Positions 10,784 through 20,378 of a stretch of DNA of 64,000 nt are shown piece after piece. The stretch comes from Hoylesella buccalis ATCC 35310. Its GTDB lineage: Bacteria; Bacteroidota; Bacteroidia; Bacteroidales; Bacteroidaceae. The stretch lies in assembly GCF_025151385.1 (NCBI RefSeq), contig NZ_CP102287.1:806001-870000 (forward strand), written 5' to 3'. The position numbers and the translations under genes were made by a program. The first letter of the stretch is position 1. Each line of letters opens with the position of its first letter. A model generated the notes under the pieces. The model saw only the letters and a list, made by a program, of their open reading frames with translations. It had not been told where the DNA came from and made no database searches.

Positions 10784-11680
10784 ATGAACACACTTGTTGT
10801 GCTTTTAGGCCCTACTGGAGTGGGAAAAACAGAGGTGGCGCTGCAAATTGCTGAACATTTGCAATCGCCTATCATCAATGCCGACTCTCGACAGCTATTT
10901 GCTGAGATACCTATTGGTACAGCAGCCCCAACCAAAGAGCAGCAAGAACGAGTAAAACATTATTTCGTTGGCACGTTGCATCTAACAGATTATTATAGTG
11001 CAGCCAAATATGAAGAAGATGTTTTGCAACTTTTAAACCAGCTTTTCAACCAGCAACAAATGGCTTTGCTATCAGGAGGCAGCATGATGTATATTGATGC
11101 TGTATGCCAAGGTATCGACGACATACCAACGGTCGACGAGGCAACAAGAAAGCTGATGAAACGAAAACTGGAAACTGAAGGCTTGGATGCTCTCGTTGAA
11201 GAGTTAAAAGTTCTGGATCCAGAACATTACAAAATTGTGGATTTACATAATCCCAGACGCGTGGTTCATGCACTTGAAATATGCTATATGACTGGGAATA
11301 CCTATTCTTCATATCGCACAAACACAAAGAAGATACGGCCTTTCAACATCGTAAAGATTGGACTCAACCGTCCTAGAGAAGAGATGTATGAGCGAATCAA
11401 CAACCGTGTTTTGAAAATGATGAAGCAAGGATTGATTGAAGAAGCCAAAGCGGTATATCCACAGAAGGGCCTGAACGCTTTGAACACGGTAGGTTACAAA
11501 GAACTTTTCGCCTATTTCGACGGTGACATCTCACTGGATGATGCCATCTTAAAAATACAGTCAAACACAAGACAATACATGAGAAAACAAGTTACTTGGT
11601 TCAAACGTGACAATGAAATCAAATGGTTTTCGCCTACGAACATTGAAGAAATCATAAATTATATAGACGATCAACGATAG
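10784..11680 (+). CDS. miaA: tRNA dimethylallyltransferase
   Basis: Adds the dimethylallyl group to A37 of tRNAs that read UNN codons. The 298-residue protein has the P-loop GPTGVGKT at residues 9-16, the DSRQ motif (NADSRQLF) near 35, and the family signature [10 protein letters not shown] near 94. The ATG abuts the lpxA stop with no gap, so it is the last gene of the lipid A operon. Most Bacteroidota carry a second miaA elsewhere; whether that is so here cannot be seen. Confidence 0.94.
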   Translation: MNTLVVLLGPTGVGKTEVALQIAEHLQSPIINADSRQLFAEIPIGTAAPTKEQQERVKHYFVGTLHLTDYYSAAKYEEDVLQLLNQLFNQQQMALLSGGSMMYIDAVCQGIDDIPTVDEATRKLMKRKLETEGLDALVEELKVLDPEHYKIVDLHNPRRVVHALEICYMTGNTYSSYRTNTKKIRPFNIVKIGLNRPREEMYERINNRVLKMMKQGLIEEAKAVYPQKGLNALNTVGYKELFAYFDGDISLDDAILKIQSNTRQYMRKQVTWFKRDNEIKWFSPTNIEEIINYIDDQR

Positions 11681-11696
11681 AAATCAAGTAATTCGC

Positions 11697-11704
11697 TATC
11701 TTTG
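11697..11704 (+). promoter_or_regulatory. Predicted promoter of the PBP-helicase pair
   Basis: TATCTTTG fits the -7 consensus and lies 19 bases before the PBP start codon, within the 43-base gap after miaA. It allows separate transcription of the next two genes. Confidence 0.6.
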
Positions 11705-11723
11705 CAAATTAATTATCTCCATT

Positions 11724-14216
11724 ATGCTTCACAAGATAAAAAGATTTTTCAGCTGGTTGTGGATCAAACTACGTGGCTTCTGGCCATGGTATAAAAACCT
11801 GTACCAAGGACGAACGTGGTACACCAAAACAGGCATAGCTTTACTCTCTGGGCTGATAGCACTTATCATCTATCTTGGAGCTGTTGATCTTAATTTCCTC
11901 TGGTTGTTTGGCAAATCACCAGGTTTCGCCCAGATTAAGAATCCCAATACCTCCTCGGCGTCTGAGATTTATAGTGCAGATGGGAAGCTCATAGGAAAAT
12001 ATTTTAATGAAAACAGAACACCCGTCAAGTATGAAGAAGTGAATCCGCAGTTCTGGAAAGCACTGATTGATACAGAAGACGAACGATTCTACAGACACAT
12101 TGGCATTGACTTTCAAGGACTCTTTGGTGCGGCCAAAGATGCTTTGGTTGGAAATGATGCCCGTGGAGCATCAACCATTACGCAACAGTTGGCCAAGAAT
12201 ATGTTCCGCGTACGCACGCAATATTCCACTGGATTGCTTGGTAAGATACCAGGTATCAAGATACTTATCATGAAAAGCAAGGAATGGATTATTGCCTTAA
12301 AGCTTGAAATGCTGTATGATAAAAAGGATATTCTTACCATGTACGCCAACACAGTTGACTTTGGATCTAACTCGTATGGAATCAAAACAGCCAGTAAAAC
12401 CTATTTCAACACAACACCCGCGAATCTCACAACTGAACAAGGTGCCGTGCTGGTAGGCATGCTTAAAGCCACAACACATTATAACCCGATAGCCAATCCC
12501 AAGAATAGTCTTAAACGTAGAAATGTTGTTTTGCAAAACATGGTGACCAAGGGCGACCTGTCTAAAAAGCAATATGACAGTCTGAGTGTCATTCCCATCA
12601 AGCTTAGCTATAGCGTAGAATCTAACTATGACGGTCAGGCATTATACTTTAGGGAAGCTGTCGCCAACTATTTGAAGGATTGGTGCGAGGAGAATGGGTA
12701 TGACTTGTATAGCAGTGGTCTGAAGATATATACCACGATTGATACCCGCATGCAGAAGTATGCCGAAGAGGCGGCACGTAAACAAATGAAGCAAATTCAA
12801 CGCAACTTCAATAATCACTGGGGTAAAAATGATCCATGGATTGATGAAAACGGAAAGGTTATTCCTGGATTCATTGAGCAAATCGCACAAAGACAGCCTG
12901 TGTACAAATACCTTGCCGCCAAATATCAGAATAATCCAGACTCCATCACCTATTATTTGAACAAGCCCCACAAGGTAAAATTGTTCGATTATGACGAAGG
13001 AACCATAGAGAAAGAAATGTCAACCATGGACTCCATTCGATACATGGTGCGCTTCATGCACTGCTCCATGGTTGCGATGGAGCCACAGACAGGAGCCGTG
13101 AAGGCTTGGGTAGGCGACATCAACTTCAACTCATGGAAATATGATAAAGTAACTGCCATGCGCCAACCGGGATCCACCTTCAAGCTCTTTGTTTATACTG
13201 AGGCGATGAACCAAGGCCTGACACCTTGTGACAAACGGCGGGATGAATACATCTCCATGAAAGTATATGACAAGAAAAAGAAAGAAGAGGTTACATGGAC
13301 ACCGGGAAACGCTAATGGACGTTTTTCAGGAGACTCCATCCCCTTGAAGAGTGCCTTTGCGAGAAGTATCAACTCTATCGCCGTGAGACTTGGACAAGAG
13401 ATGGGCATCAAACGAATCATTGACACGGCAGAGAAGATGGGAATCAAGAGTCCACTGCAGGACGAACCATCCCTTGCGTTAGGATCATGCGACGTCAACC
13501 TACTGGAAATGGCAAATGCCTATAGCACTATCGCAGACGATGGCAAACATCATGAGCCTATTCTGGTCACGCACATCGTTGATCGTGATGGGAGGCAAGT
13601 CTACATCGCACCCAACAAAGCCGAACAAGTAATTCCATACAAGAGTGCGTTTCTCGTACAACAACTATTGCTGGGTGGGCTAAGAGAACCAGGCGGAACG
13701 TCACAAAGCCTATGGGGATACGTAGGAAAACACAACGATACGGAATGGGGAGGAAAGACAGGAACTTCCAATAACCACTCAGATGCTTGGTTTATGTGCA
13801 TCAGTCCAAAACTGGTTGTTGGCGCATGGGTAGGCGGAGAATACCGCAGCATCCATTTCCGCACAGGTGCTTTAGGGCAAGGATCAAGGACAGCACTACC
13901 CATCTGTGGCTACTTCTTGCAAGCTGTACTGGATGATCCAAACTTCAAACAATATCATGGCAAGTTTGGTAAGCCTAAAGATAAAGATATTACCAGCGAC
14001 ATGTACAACTGTCCGAGTTATTACCAGCAGGCGCGAGTGGACACAACTGCAACACATAGCTTGAGCTCCATCTCTGAAGAAATCATTCTAGACGAAGATG
14101 GCAACCCTATCTCAAAACCCATCAAAGATGAGAATGAGAAACAAAAAGACAGTTCGGACAAATCACATGAAAACCATACACCAACAGAAAAGGTAATCCA
14201 TTTGGATAATCTATAA
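11724..14216 (+). CDS. mrcA: Class A penicillin-binding protein (PBP1A type)
   Basis: Bifunctional peptidoglycan synthase of 830 residues, anchored in the inner membrane by one helix (about 38-60). The GT51 glycosyltransferase domain follows, with EDERFYRHIGID and GASTITQQLAKN. The transpeptidase domain has the active-site Ser in PGSTFKLF, the SxN motif in RSINS and the KTG motif in GGKTGTSN. The C-terminal 50 residues are polar and rich in Glu, Lys and Asp. The last base of its stop codon is the first base of the helicase start codon (TAATG). Confidence 0.94.
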   Translation: MLHKIKRFFSWLWIKLRGFWPWYKNLYQGRTWYTKTGIALLSGLIALIIYLGAVDLNFLWLFGKSPGFAQIKNPNTSSASEIYSADGKLIGKYFNENRTPVKYEEVNPQFWKALIDTEDERFYRHIGIDFQGLFGAAKDALVGNDARGASTITQQLAKNMFRVRTQYSTGLLGKIPGIKILIMKSKEWIIALKLEMLYDKKDILTMYANTVDFGSNSYGIKTASKTYFNTTPANLTTEQGAVLVGMLKATTHYNPIANPKNSLKRRNVVLQNMVTKGDLSKKQYDSLSVIPIKLSYSVESNYDGQALYFREAVANYLKDWCEENGYDLYSSGLKIYTTIDTRMQKYAEEAARKQMKQIQRNFNNHWGKNDPWIDENGKVIPGFIEQIAQRQPVYKYLAAKYQNNPDSITYYLNKPHKVKLFDYDEGTIEKEMSTMDSIRYMVRFMHCSMVAMEPQTGAVKAWVGDINFNSWKYDKVTAMRQPGSTFKLFVYTEAMNQGLTPCDKRRDEYISMKVYDKKKKEEVTWTPGNANGRFSGDSIPLKSAFARSINSIAVRLGQEMGIKRIIDTAEKMGIKSPLQDEPSLALGSCDVNLLEMANAYSTIADDGKHHEPILVTHIVDRDGRQVYIAPNKAEQVIPYKSAFLVQQLLLGGLREPGGTSQSLWGYVGKHNDTEWGGKTGTSNNHSDAWFMCISPKLVVGAWVGGEYRSIHFRTGALGQGSRTALPICGYFLQAVLDDPNFKQYHGKFGKPKDKDITSDMYNCPSYYQQARVDTTATHSLSSISEEIILDEDGNPISKPIKDENEKQKDSSDKSHENHTPTEKVIHLDNL

Positions 14217-15973
14217 TGGGTATGGCTAAGGAAACTGACATCGAACACATTGATCTGAATAATCTGGAGTTGCAAAACGCACTGCAGATTATTCAGTACA
14301 CTCATCGCTCATTATTCTTAACAGGGAAAGCTGGAACGGGTAAGTCAACGTTTCTTCGATACATCTCACAGACAACCAAGAAAAAACATGTCATTCTTGC
14401 ACCAACGGGCATTGCTGCCATCAATGTGGGAGGAAGCACTTTGCATAGTTTTTTCAAGCTACCATTCCATCCCTTATTGCCTAACGACAACAGGTATAGC
14501 ATACGAAACCTTCGGAAAACACTCAAATATAACGGCGAGAAAATCAAACTCATCAAGGAAGTAGAACTCATCATCATCGACGAAATCTCGATGGTAAGAT
14601 CCGACATCATCGACTTCATTGACAAGATACTGCGCGTTTATGCTCAGAACATGCGCGTTCCCTTTGGAGGAAAGCAATTATTACTCGTTGGCGACATGTA
14701 CCAGTTAGAGCCGGTATTAAAAGAGGACGAACGCGCATTGCTACAACCATTTTATCCTTCAAAGTTCTTTTTTGATGCTCATGTTTTCAGGGAGATGCAG
14801 TTGATTTGTATCGAACTTCAGAAAATTTACCGACAAACGGACCCACTTTTCATCAGTATATTAGACCATATCAGAACGTCCAACACTTCGCAAACCGATT
14901 TGTCCATTCTCAATCAAAGAGTAGGAAACACCTCTCAACAAAATCATGAAGGACTGGCAATCACCTTATCTACTCGAAGAGATAGCGTTGACTACATCAA
15001 CCAGCAACACCTTCAACAATTACCAGGCGAACCCACTGTCTTCTATGGCATCATCGAAGGCGAGTTCCCCGAGAACAATCTGCCCACTCCCATGAAACTT
15101 GAAATCAAAACAGGTGCGCAAGTTTTGTTTGTCAAGAACGACAGAGACAAACGATGGGTGAATGGTACCTTAGGCACCGTCATTGGCATGGGAGATGAGA
15201 GCGATGGCTTAATTTACGTGAGGACTGAACAAGGTGAGGATGTAGATGTAGAACAAGACATTTGGTCAAACGTTCGATACACCTACAACGAAAAAGAACA
15301 AAAGATTGAAGAAGAAGTAATTGGAACTTTCCGCCAGTTCCCCATTCGGCTGGCATGGGCCATCACCATTCATAAAAGTCAAGGACTTACCTTCAATCAA
15401 GTCAACATCGACTTATCTGGAGGCGTGTTTGCTGGAGGCCAAACTTACGTTGCCCTGTCACGTTGCCGATCGTTAGAAGGCATTAACCTTGAAGCCCCTA
15501 TCAAGAAAGAGAATATTTTTATTAGTCGAGAAATCACAAGTTTTGCCAAGACATACAATGACCAGCAATCTCTCGACAAAGCCTTGCAACAAAGTAAAGC
15601 CGAAAAACAATATCATGATGCCGTGACGGCATTCGATCAGGGGGACATGCAATCGGCCTTGGATAATTTCTTTCTGGCCATTCACAGCAGGTATGAAATA
15701 GAAAAGCCTGCGGCAAAACGCCTAATCAGGCGAAAGCTCAATCTCATCAACACGCTTAAAGAAGAAAATCAACGCTTACGAGACAAGCAAAAAGAAAAAG
15801 AAGATTTGCTGAAACGGCTCGCCGTTGAATATGTCATGATGGGCAAAGAATGTGAAAGAGAAGGGATGAAAGAAGCTGCTTTGCGCAACTATCAAAAGGC
15901 ATTAGAGCTCTGCCCCGAGCATCCAGAAGCTATCAGAAGAATCAAGAGAATTAAGAAAAAAACGAATCAATAA
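14216..15973 (+). CDS. Pif1/RecD-like helicase with C-terminal TPR region
   Basis: Superfamily 1 helicase of 585 residues. The Walker A motif GKAGTGKST is near residue 41, Walker B LIIIDEISM near 122, and the UvrD-like C-terminal motifs AITIHKSQG and TYVALSRCRSLEG near 385-425. The last 120 residues contain two TPR-like segments around a Lys/Glu-rich coiled coil; the final one reads ALRNYQKALELCPEHPEAI. Bacteroidota commonly carry this helicase-TPR architecture, but its role is not established. Coupling to a PBP gene by a one-base overlap is notable, though a functional link is only an inference. Confidence 0.85.
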   Translation: MGMAKETDIEHIDLNNLELQNALQIIQYTHRSLFLTGKAGTGKSTFLRYISQTTKKKHVILAPTGIAAINVGGSTLHSFFKLPFHPLLPNDNRYSIRNLRKTLKYNGEKIKLIKEVELIIIDEISMVRSDIIDFIDKILRVYAQNMRVPFGGKQLLLVGDMYQLEPVLKEDERALLQPFYPSKFFFDAHVFREMQLICIELQKIYRQTDPLFISILDHIRTSNTSQTDLSILNQRVGNTSQQNHEGLAITLSTRRDSVDYINQQHLQQLPGEPTVFYGIIEGEFPENNLPTPMKLEIKTGAQVLFVKNDRDKRWVNGTLGTVIGMGDESDGLIYVRTEQGEDVDVEQDIWSNVRYTYNEKEQKIEEEVIGTFRQFPIRLAWAITIHKSQGLTFNQVNIDLSGGVFAGGQTYVALSRCRSLEGINLEAPIKKENIFISREITSFAKTYNDQQSLDKALQQSKAEKQYHDAVTAFDQGDMQSALDNFFLAIHSRYEIEKPAAKRLIRRKLNLINTLKEENQRLRDKQKEKEDLLKRLAVEYVMMGKECEREGMKEAALRNYQKALELCPEHPEAIRRIKRIKKKTNQ

Positions 15974-16036
15974 CACTGTTATTGGCTCTCATCATAACTC
16001 AATAGAGGAACGATACGATAGCGAGAGAAAAAAAAT

Positions 16037-16075
16037 AAATGAGCCCAAATTATTTTCGAGCTCATTTAATTTTTC
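16037..16075. terminator. Bidirectional rho-independent terminator
   Basis: AAATGAGC at 16037-16044 pairs with GCTCATTT at 16060-16067. A T-run follows on the plus strand, and a run of A precedes it, which gives a U-run on the minus strand. It lies between the convergent helicase and winged-helix genes. A second small hairpin, ATCGGC-TAAA-GCCGAT, is at 16116-16131. Confidence 0.8.
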
Positions 16076-16146
16076 CTGTTTGTTTAACAAGAAAGTATGA
16101 TATTGCACCCTCATAATCGGCTAAAGCCGATAGCAAGGAGTTGCAA

Positions 16147-16443
16147 TTAAGCCAAAGTAAACAGATTCTCTGAATCCTTGATTTTACCTTCTTTGAACAG
16201 CCATCCAATTCCCAGATAGACTTCTTCTGTTCCAATTTTAGCAGCCTTAGCTATTTCAGCAACGCTCAACGCTTTGTCTGCTGCAGCCAATGCTTGATAA
16301 ACATCACCAGCACGGAAGCCAACGCTTTCAGCATTTACCACAAGAGCGCACTTCTTTGCCGCAGCTCTCTTTGTTGTGGAGCACTTCTTGGGAGCCGCAA
16401 CCTTCTTTGAAGCTACTGCTGCCGTTACTTTCTTTTCTGTCAT
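16147..16443 (-). CDS. Winged-helix protein with Lys/Ala-rich tail (DUF2582-like)
   Basis: Small basic protein of 98 residues from the ATG at 16443 (an upstream TTG two codons earlier is less likely). Residues 1-35 are rich in Lys and Ala with repeated AAxKK patterns, like a histone-type tail. Residues about 36-98 match the winged-helix DUF2582 family: AGDVYQALAAADKALSVAEI, then GWLFKEGKIK. It probably binds DNA; the target is unknown. The promoter lies at 16505-16512. Confidence 0.8.
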   Translation of the reverse strand: MTEKKVTAAVASKKVAAPKKCSTTKRAAAKKCALVVNAESVGFRAGDVYQALAAADKALSVAEIAKAAKIGTEEVYLGIGWLFKEGKIKDSENLFTLA

Positions 16444-16504
16444 AATCAATAAAATTTTAATATACTTTGCACTTCAAATGAGGTAAAATATCTCATTAAC
16501 GAAG

Positions 16505-16512
16505 CAAAGGTA
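16505..16512 (-). promoter_or_regulatory. Predicted promoter of the winged-helix gene
   Basis: On the minus strand this reads TACCTTTG, a -7 match. It gives a leader of about 55 nt before the ATG at 16443. An imperfect -33 (TTGTG on the minus strand) lies about 19 bp upstream. Confidence 0.5.
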
Positions 16513-16590
16513 GCCATTTTATTTAAAAAACACAATTATTAAACATCAAAAAGTAACACATTTATGGGTTAGTTGAACCAAAGAAGCGTT

Positions 16591-18351
16591 TTATTGATGT
16601 ATGTCAAGTTTTATCTCTAATTCATCCAATTGTTTTTGATCAATGGTCGACGGCGCATCAAGCATCACATCACGGCCGTTGTTGTTCTTTGGGAAGGCAA
16701 TGCAGTCGCGAATGCTATCCAAGCCGGCCATGATACTCACAAACCGATCAAGCCCGAACGCTAAACCTGCATGAGGTGGCGCACCATATTTAAACGCATT
16801 GATTAAGAAACCAAACTGAGCCATTGCCTTTTCAGGTGTGAAGCCCAATATCTCAAACATCTTTTGCTGCAACCGTCCATCATGAATACGCAGGCTCCCC
16901 CCTCCTACTTCAATACCGTTGCAAACAAAGTCGTATGCCTTGGCACGAACTCGTTCAGGATGCTCATCAAGCAAGGGGATATCGTCTGGATTTGGCATGG
17001 TAAACGGATGGTGCGTTGCCATGAGGCGCTGCTCCTCATCACTCCACTCGAACAAGGGGAAATCAACAATCCACAAACACTCAAACTTGTTCTTATCACG
17101 AAGTCCCAGTCGCTCGCCCATCTCTAAGCGAAGGGTACACAACTGCACGCGCGTCTTGTTGGCATTGTCTCCACTCAAAATCAATACCAAGTCACCATCC
17201 TTGGCGCCCATTCGCTCTTTCACTTCCAGCAACTGTTCCTTTGAGTAGAACTTATCAACAGAACTCTTAATCGTTCCATCGGCATTATACTTAATGTATA
17301 CCAATCCCTTGGCACCAACCTGCGGACGTTTAACAAAGTCGCTCAGTTCGTCCAATTGCTTACGACTATAGCTGGCACATCCAGGCACACAAATGCCACC
17401 AATGTAGCTTGCTTCATTGAAGACACTAAAATCTGCCTTGCCTTTGAACGCATCCAAAAGCTCAACGAACTCCATGCCGAAACGCAAATCAGGCTTATCA
17501 CTGCCGAAACGTCTCATCGCCTCGTGCCAGGTCATTTGCTGCAACTTCTCTGGTAGCTCTACCCCACGAATCTCTTTGAAAAGGTGACGACACAGATTTT
17601 CAAACAAGTCGATAACATCATCCTGATCAACGAAACTCATTTCGCAGTCAATTTGCGTGAACTCGGGTTGACGATCGGCGCGCAAGTCTTCGTCACGGAA
17701 ACATTTGGCGATTTGAAAATAGCGGTCAAACCCACTCACCATCAACAGTTGCTTGAGCGTCTGTGGGCTCTGTGGCAATGCATAAAACTGTCCGGGATTC
17801 ATGCGCGAAGGCACCACAAAGTCGCGCGCACCTTCCGGAGTAGAACCAATCAATATAGGTGTTTCTACCTCAATGAATTGCTCGTTGTCGAGGAAATTGC
17901 GAATCAGAATCGTCATCCGATGGCGCAATTCCAAATTCTTTCTTACCGCTGGTCGGCGCAAATCCAAGTATCGATATTTCATTCGTAAATCGTCACCGCC
18001 ATCGGTATCGTCTTCTATTTTGAATGGAGGCGTCAAACTTTCACTCAGTACGTTTAGCTGACTGACCAAAATTTCGATATCTCCGGTCGGCATTTTGTCG
18101 TTTTTGCTCTGTCGCTCACTCACCTTACCCGTTGCCTGAACACAGAATTCACGCCCCAGTTTGTTGGCCTGCTCACACAAAGAAGCGTCGGTTGCCTCAT
18201 TAAAAACAAGTTGGGTAATACCATATCGGTCGCGCACGTCAACAAATGTCATTCCACCCATCTTACGCGTACGCTGCACCCATCCAGACAGGGTTACCTC
18301 CTTGCCCTCATCGGAAAGTCTCAACTCCCCACATGTATTCGTTCTATACAT
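16591..18351 (-). CDS. aspS: Aspartyl-tRNA synthetase
   Basis: Class II aminoacyl-tRNA synthetase of 586 residues, the bacterial type with a GAD insertion domain. The N-terminal OB-fold anticodon-binding domain covers about 1-110. Motif 2 contains [18 protein letters not shown] and motif 3 [10 protein letters not shown]. The frame is open 35 codons further upstream, but the ATG at 18351 gives the conserved start [10 protein letters not shown] and lies just after a good promoter. Confidence 0.96.
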   Translation of the reverse strand: MYRTNTCGELRLSDEGKEVTLSGWVQRTRKMGGMTFVDVRDRYGITQLVFNEATDASLCEQANKLGREFCVQATGKVSERQSKNDKMPTGDIEILVSQLNVLSESLTPPFKIEDDTDGGDDLRMKYRYLDLRRPAVRKNLELRHRMTILIRNFLDNEQFIEVETPILIGSTPEGARDFVVPSRMNPGQFYALPQSPQTLKQLLMVSGFDRYFQIAKCFRDEDLRADRQPEFTQIDCEMSFVDQDDVIDLFENLCRHLFKEIRGVELPEKLQQMTWHEAMRRFGSDKPDLRFGMEFVELLDAFKGKADFSVFNEASYIGGICVPGCASYSRKQLDELSDFVKRPQVGAKGLVYIKYNADGTIKSSVDKFYSKEQLLEVKERMGAKDGDLVLILSGDNANKTRVQLCTLRLEMGERLGLRDKNKFECLWIVDFPLFEWSDEEQRLMATHHPFTMPNPDDIPLLDEHPERVRAKAYDFVCNGIEVGGGSLRIHDGRLQQKMFEILGFTPEKAMAQFGFLINAFKYGAPPHAGLAFGLDRFVSIMAGLDSIRDCIAFPKNNNGRDVMLDAPSTIDQKQLDELEIKLDIHQ

Positions 18352-18378
18352 AGTTTGAATTTTATATCTTATCAAACG

Positions 18379-18410
18379 CAAAATTATACAAAAAAGCCGA
18401 AACAAGCAAA
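18379..18410 (-). promoter_or_regulatory. Predicted aspS promoter
   Basis: On the minus strand, TTTG (18410-18407), a 20-base spacer and TAATTTTG (18386-18379) form a complete Bacteroidota promoter, giving a leader of about 20 nt. Confidence 0.75.
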
Positions 18411-18687
18411 GCCTGCATACAAAAAGTAGGTGATGTGATGACAAATTAATCAGCATGTCATCTCAACTCGGCTCATTCATTGAAGCATGTTTCTCTGCGT
18501 TTGTTTCATAGCAAACGTAACGTTCTTCGGTGAAATAGCTTCCGTCGCAACGACTTTTTAACACAAATGCTCGGCGTTTTATCCATCAACCAACTCATGT
18601 GCCGAAAATATGCGAAATATAGAAGTATTTTGTTATTTTATTGATTCATAGTAAGTTATTCGATTTATAAATCTAAATCACTATGAA

Positions 18688-18807
18688 AAATCTATGTGTT
18701 TTGAGGGTGAAAGCCCTTGTTTTTGTACAAAAAGGCGTGTTATATGATGTAAATTGGGGTGTAAAAGCATGCATATTGAGGAGCAAGAGCATAAATATTG
18801 CACCGCA
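18688..18807 (+). repeat. 22-nt-period intergenic array B (about 5 units)
   Basis: Units of 22 nt with the family consensus. The clearest two are at 18764-18785 (AAAAGCATGCATATTG...) and 18786-18807 (AAGAGCATAAATATTG...). Degenerate units are at 18688, 18710 and 18732-18763; the last is interrupted by a 10-base slip. The rest of the aspS-integrase gap (18411-18687) shows no gene. Confidence 0.65.
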
Positions 18808-18934
18808 ACTAATCAATGAAAATGAAGAAATATCGAAGTTGGTGTAAACAGACTGATAATGAGCAGAAAACGGAATAATTTGCATAGAAGTGCTCTTTTC
18901 AAAAAGAGTTATAATATGCAGATTTAGGCAGAAG

Positions 18935-18999
18935 TTCAGTTACCAGAGCGTTACCCGAATTCGTCATAGGTAACGATGGAGCAATGTTCGGTAACTGAA
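18935..18999. promoter_or_regulatory. Left-end cluster of GTTACC sites (putative recombinase arm sites)
   Basis: Four copies of GTTACC in alternating orientation form nested inverted repeats: TTCAGTTACC at 18935-18944 pairs with GGTAACTGAA at 18990-18999, and CGTTACC at 18949-18955 pairs with GGTAACG at 18969-18975. This resembles arm-type integrase binding sites. The same hexamer recurs at the right end. Confidence 0.5.
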
Positions 19000-19070
19000 T
19001 TATTTTCGCTCGTGTGGCTGTTGCTACGGTCGGCAGTTTTCTGCATAAGTGATGAACGCTTTGAAATTGG

Positions 19071-19078
19071 TATTTTTG
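19071..19078 (+). promoter_or_regulatory. Predicted promoter of the first integrase
   Basis: TATTTTTG, a -7 match, 20 bases before the start codon at 19098. No well-placed TTTG -33 box is seen. Confidence 0.5.
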
Positions 19079-19097
19079 CCACAAAATATCAAAGCGT

Positions 19098-20327
19098 ATG
19101 AAAACAGAAAAAATGAAGGTGTTGCTCTACCTCAAAAAGAGCGGACTGGACAAGTCGGGCAAGGCACCGATTATGGGGCGGATAACCATCGGACGTTCTA
19201 TCGCGCAGTTCAGTTGCAAGCTCTCCTGCAATCCTGACTTGTGGAATCCCCGTGAGAGCAGAATGGACGGAAAAAGTCGTGAGGCGGTGGAAGTGAATGG
19301 CAGGTTGGAGAACTTGCTGCTGTCCATCCAGTCAGCCTATCAGTCTTTGCTTGCAAGAGGTTGTCCATTTGACGCAACCGATGTGAAGGAACAGTTTCAA
19401 GGAAGTGTGCAGACACGGTGCATGCTCATCGAAAGGCTTGATATGCTCATCAAAGAGAAAGAAAGTCATATCGGTGTAGACATCAGAAAAGAGTCAATAG
19501 CCAGCTATCACTCCACGAGAATCCACTTGCAGGAGTTCATCCAAAAGAAGTATAAGGTTTCTGATTTAGCCTTCTCACAACTAACAGAGAACTTCATCCA
19601 TGAGTTTCAGCAGTACTTCTTGGGGGAGTGTGGATTTCAGGAAAGCTCATTCTACAATGTTGCCACCCATTTGAAAACGGTATGCAGGCTGGCTTACCGT
19701 GAGGGGTTGGCAGACATCCTACTTTTCGACAAAGTCAAAATCAGCAAGGGTAACAAGAAACTCCCCAAAGCACTTGACAGAGGGGCATTTGAGAAGTTAA
19801 AGACTCTCCACTTTGAGGACTTGGAGGAGGAAATGGAAACGGCAAGGGATATTTTCCTCTTTGCCTGTTATACGGGTGCTGCATATTGTGATTTGATGGA
19901 ACTGGACAAGTCCCATCTTGTGCGTGATGACGAGGGTAGCCTTTGGCTGAAGTTCAACCGCCAAAAAACAGGTGTGCCTTGTCGTGTCAAACTGCTGCCC
20001 GAAGCCATACGGCTGATGGAGAAGCTCCACAGCGATGAAAGGGAAACATTGCTCCCTTTCATGGGATATGCTACTTACCAATCTTATTTGAAAGCCCTGC
20101 GGCTTCGTGCAGGCATCTCGTTTCCTTTTACCACACATACGGCAAGGCACACATTTGCCACGCTCATCACGCTTGAACAAGGTGTACCCATTGAGACCGT
20201 GAGTAAGATGCTGGGGCATTCCAACGTGAGCATGACCGAGCGTTATGCAAAGGTAACACCGCAGAAACTCTTTGAGGAATTTGACCGTTTCCTTTCTTTC
20301 ACTGAAGATATGCAGTTAACAATCTGA
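19098..20327 (+). CDS. Tyrosine recombinase / integrase 1
   Basis: Site-specific recombinase of 409 residues with an N-terminal arm-binding domain, a SAM-like core-binding domain (about 120-215) and a C-terminal catalytic domain. Visible catalytic residues are His347 and Arg350 in HTARHTFA, His374 in MLGHS and the nucleophile Tyr383 in ERYAKVT. The first conserved Arg is absent: the usual TGLR site reads TGAAYCDL (259-266). Loss of this Arg is known in Bacteroidota integrases such as IntDOT. It is the first gene of the island, read inward. Confidence 0.92.
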   Translation: MKTEKMKVLLYLKKSGLDKSGKAPIMGRITIGRSIAQFSCKLSCNPDLWNPRESRMDGKSREAVEVNGRLENLLLSIQSAYQSLLARGCPFDATDVKEQFQGSVQTRCMLIERLDMLIKEKESHIGVDIRKESIASYHSTRIHLQEFIQKKYKVSDLAFSQLTENFIHEFQQYFLGECGFQESSFYNVATHLKTVCRLAYREGLADILLFDKVKISKGNKKLPKALDRGAFEKLKTLHFEDLEEEMETARDIFLFACYTGAAYCDLMELDKSHLVRDDEGSLWLKFNRQKTGVPCRVKLLPEAIRLMEKLHSDERETLLPFMGYATYQSYLKALRLRAGISFPFTTHTARHTFATLITLEQGVPIETVSKMLGHSNVSMTERYAKVTPQKLFEEFDRFLSFTEDMQLTI

Positions 20328-20378
20328 TTCCTATTTTTTCTATCTTATCATTACTTATAAATCAAGACTACCAAGACA

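Noticed and set aside
15000..15973. Frameshift or fusion artefact joining helicase and TPR protein
   Set aside because: The frame is continuous, the linker is a regular coiled coil and this architecture is common in Bacteroidota.
18352..19097. tRNA gene as integration target of the island
   Set aside because: I found no tRNA-like cloverleaf or TTCRANNC arm in either flank.
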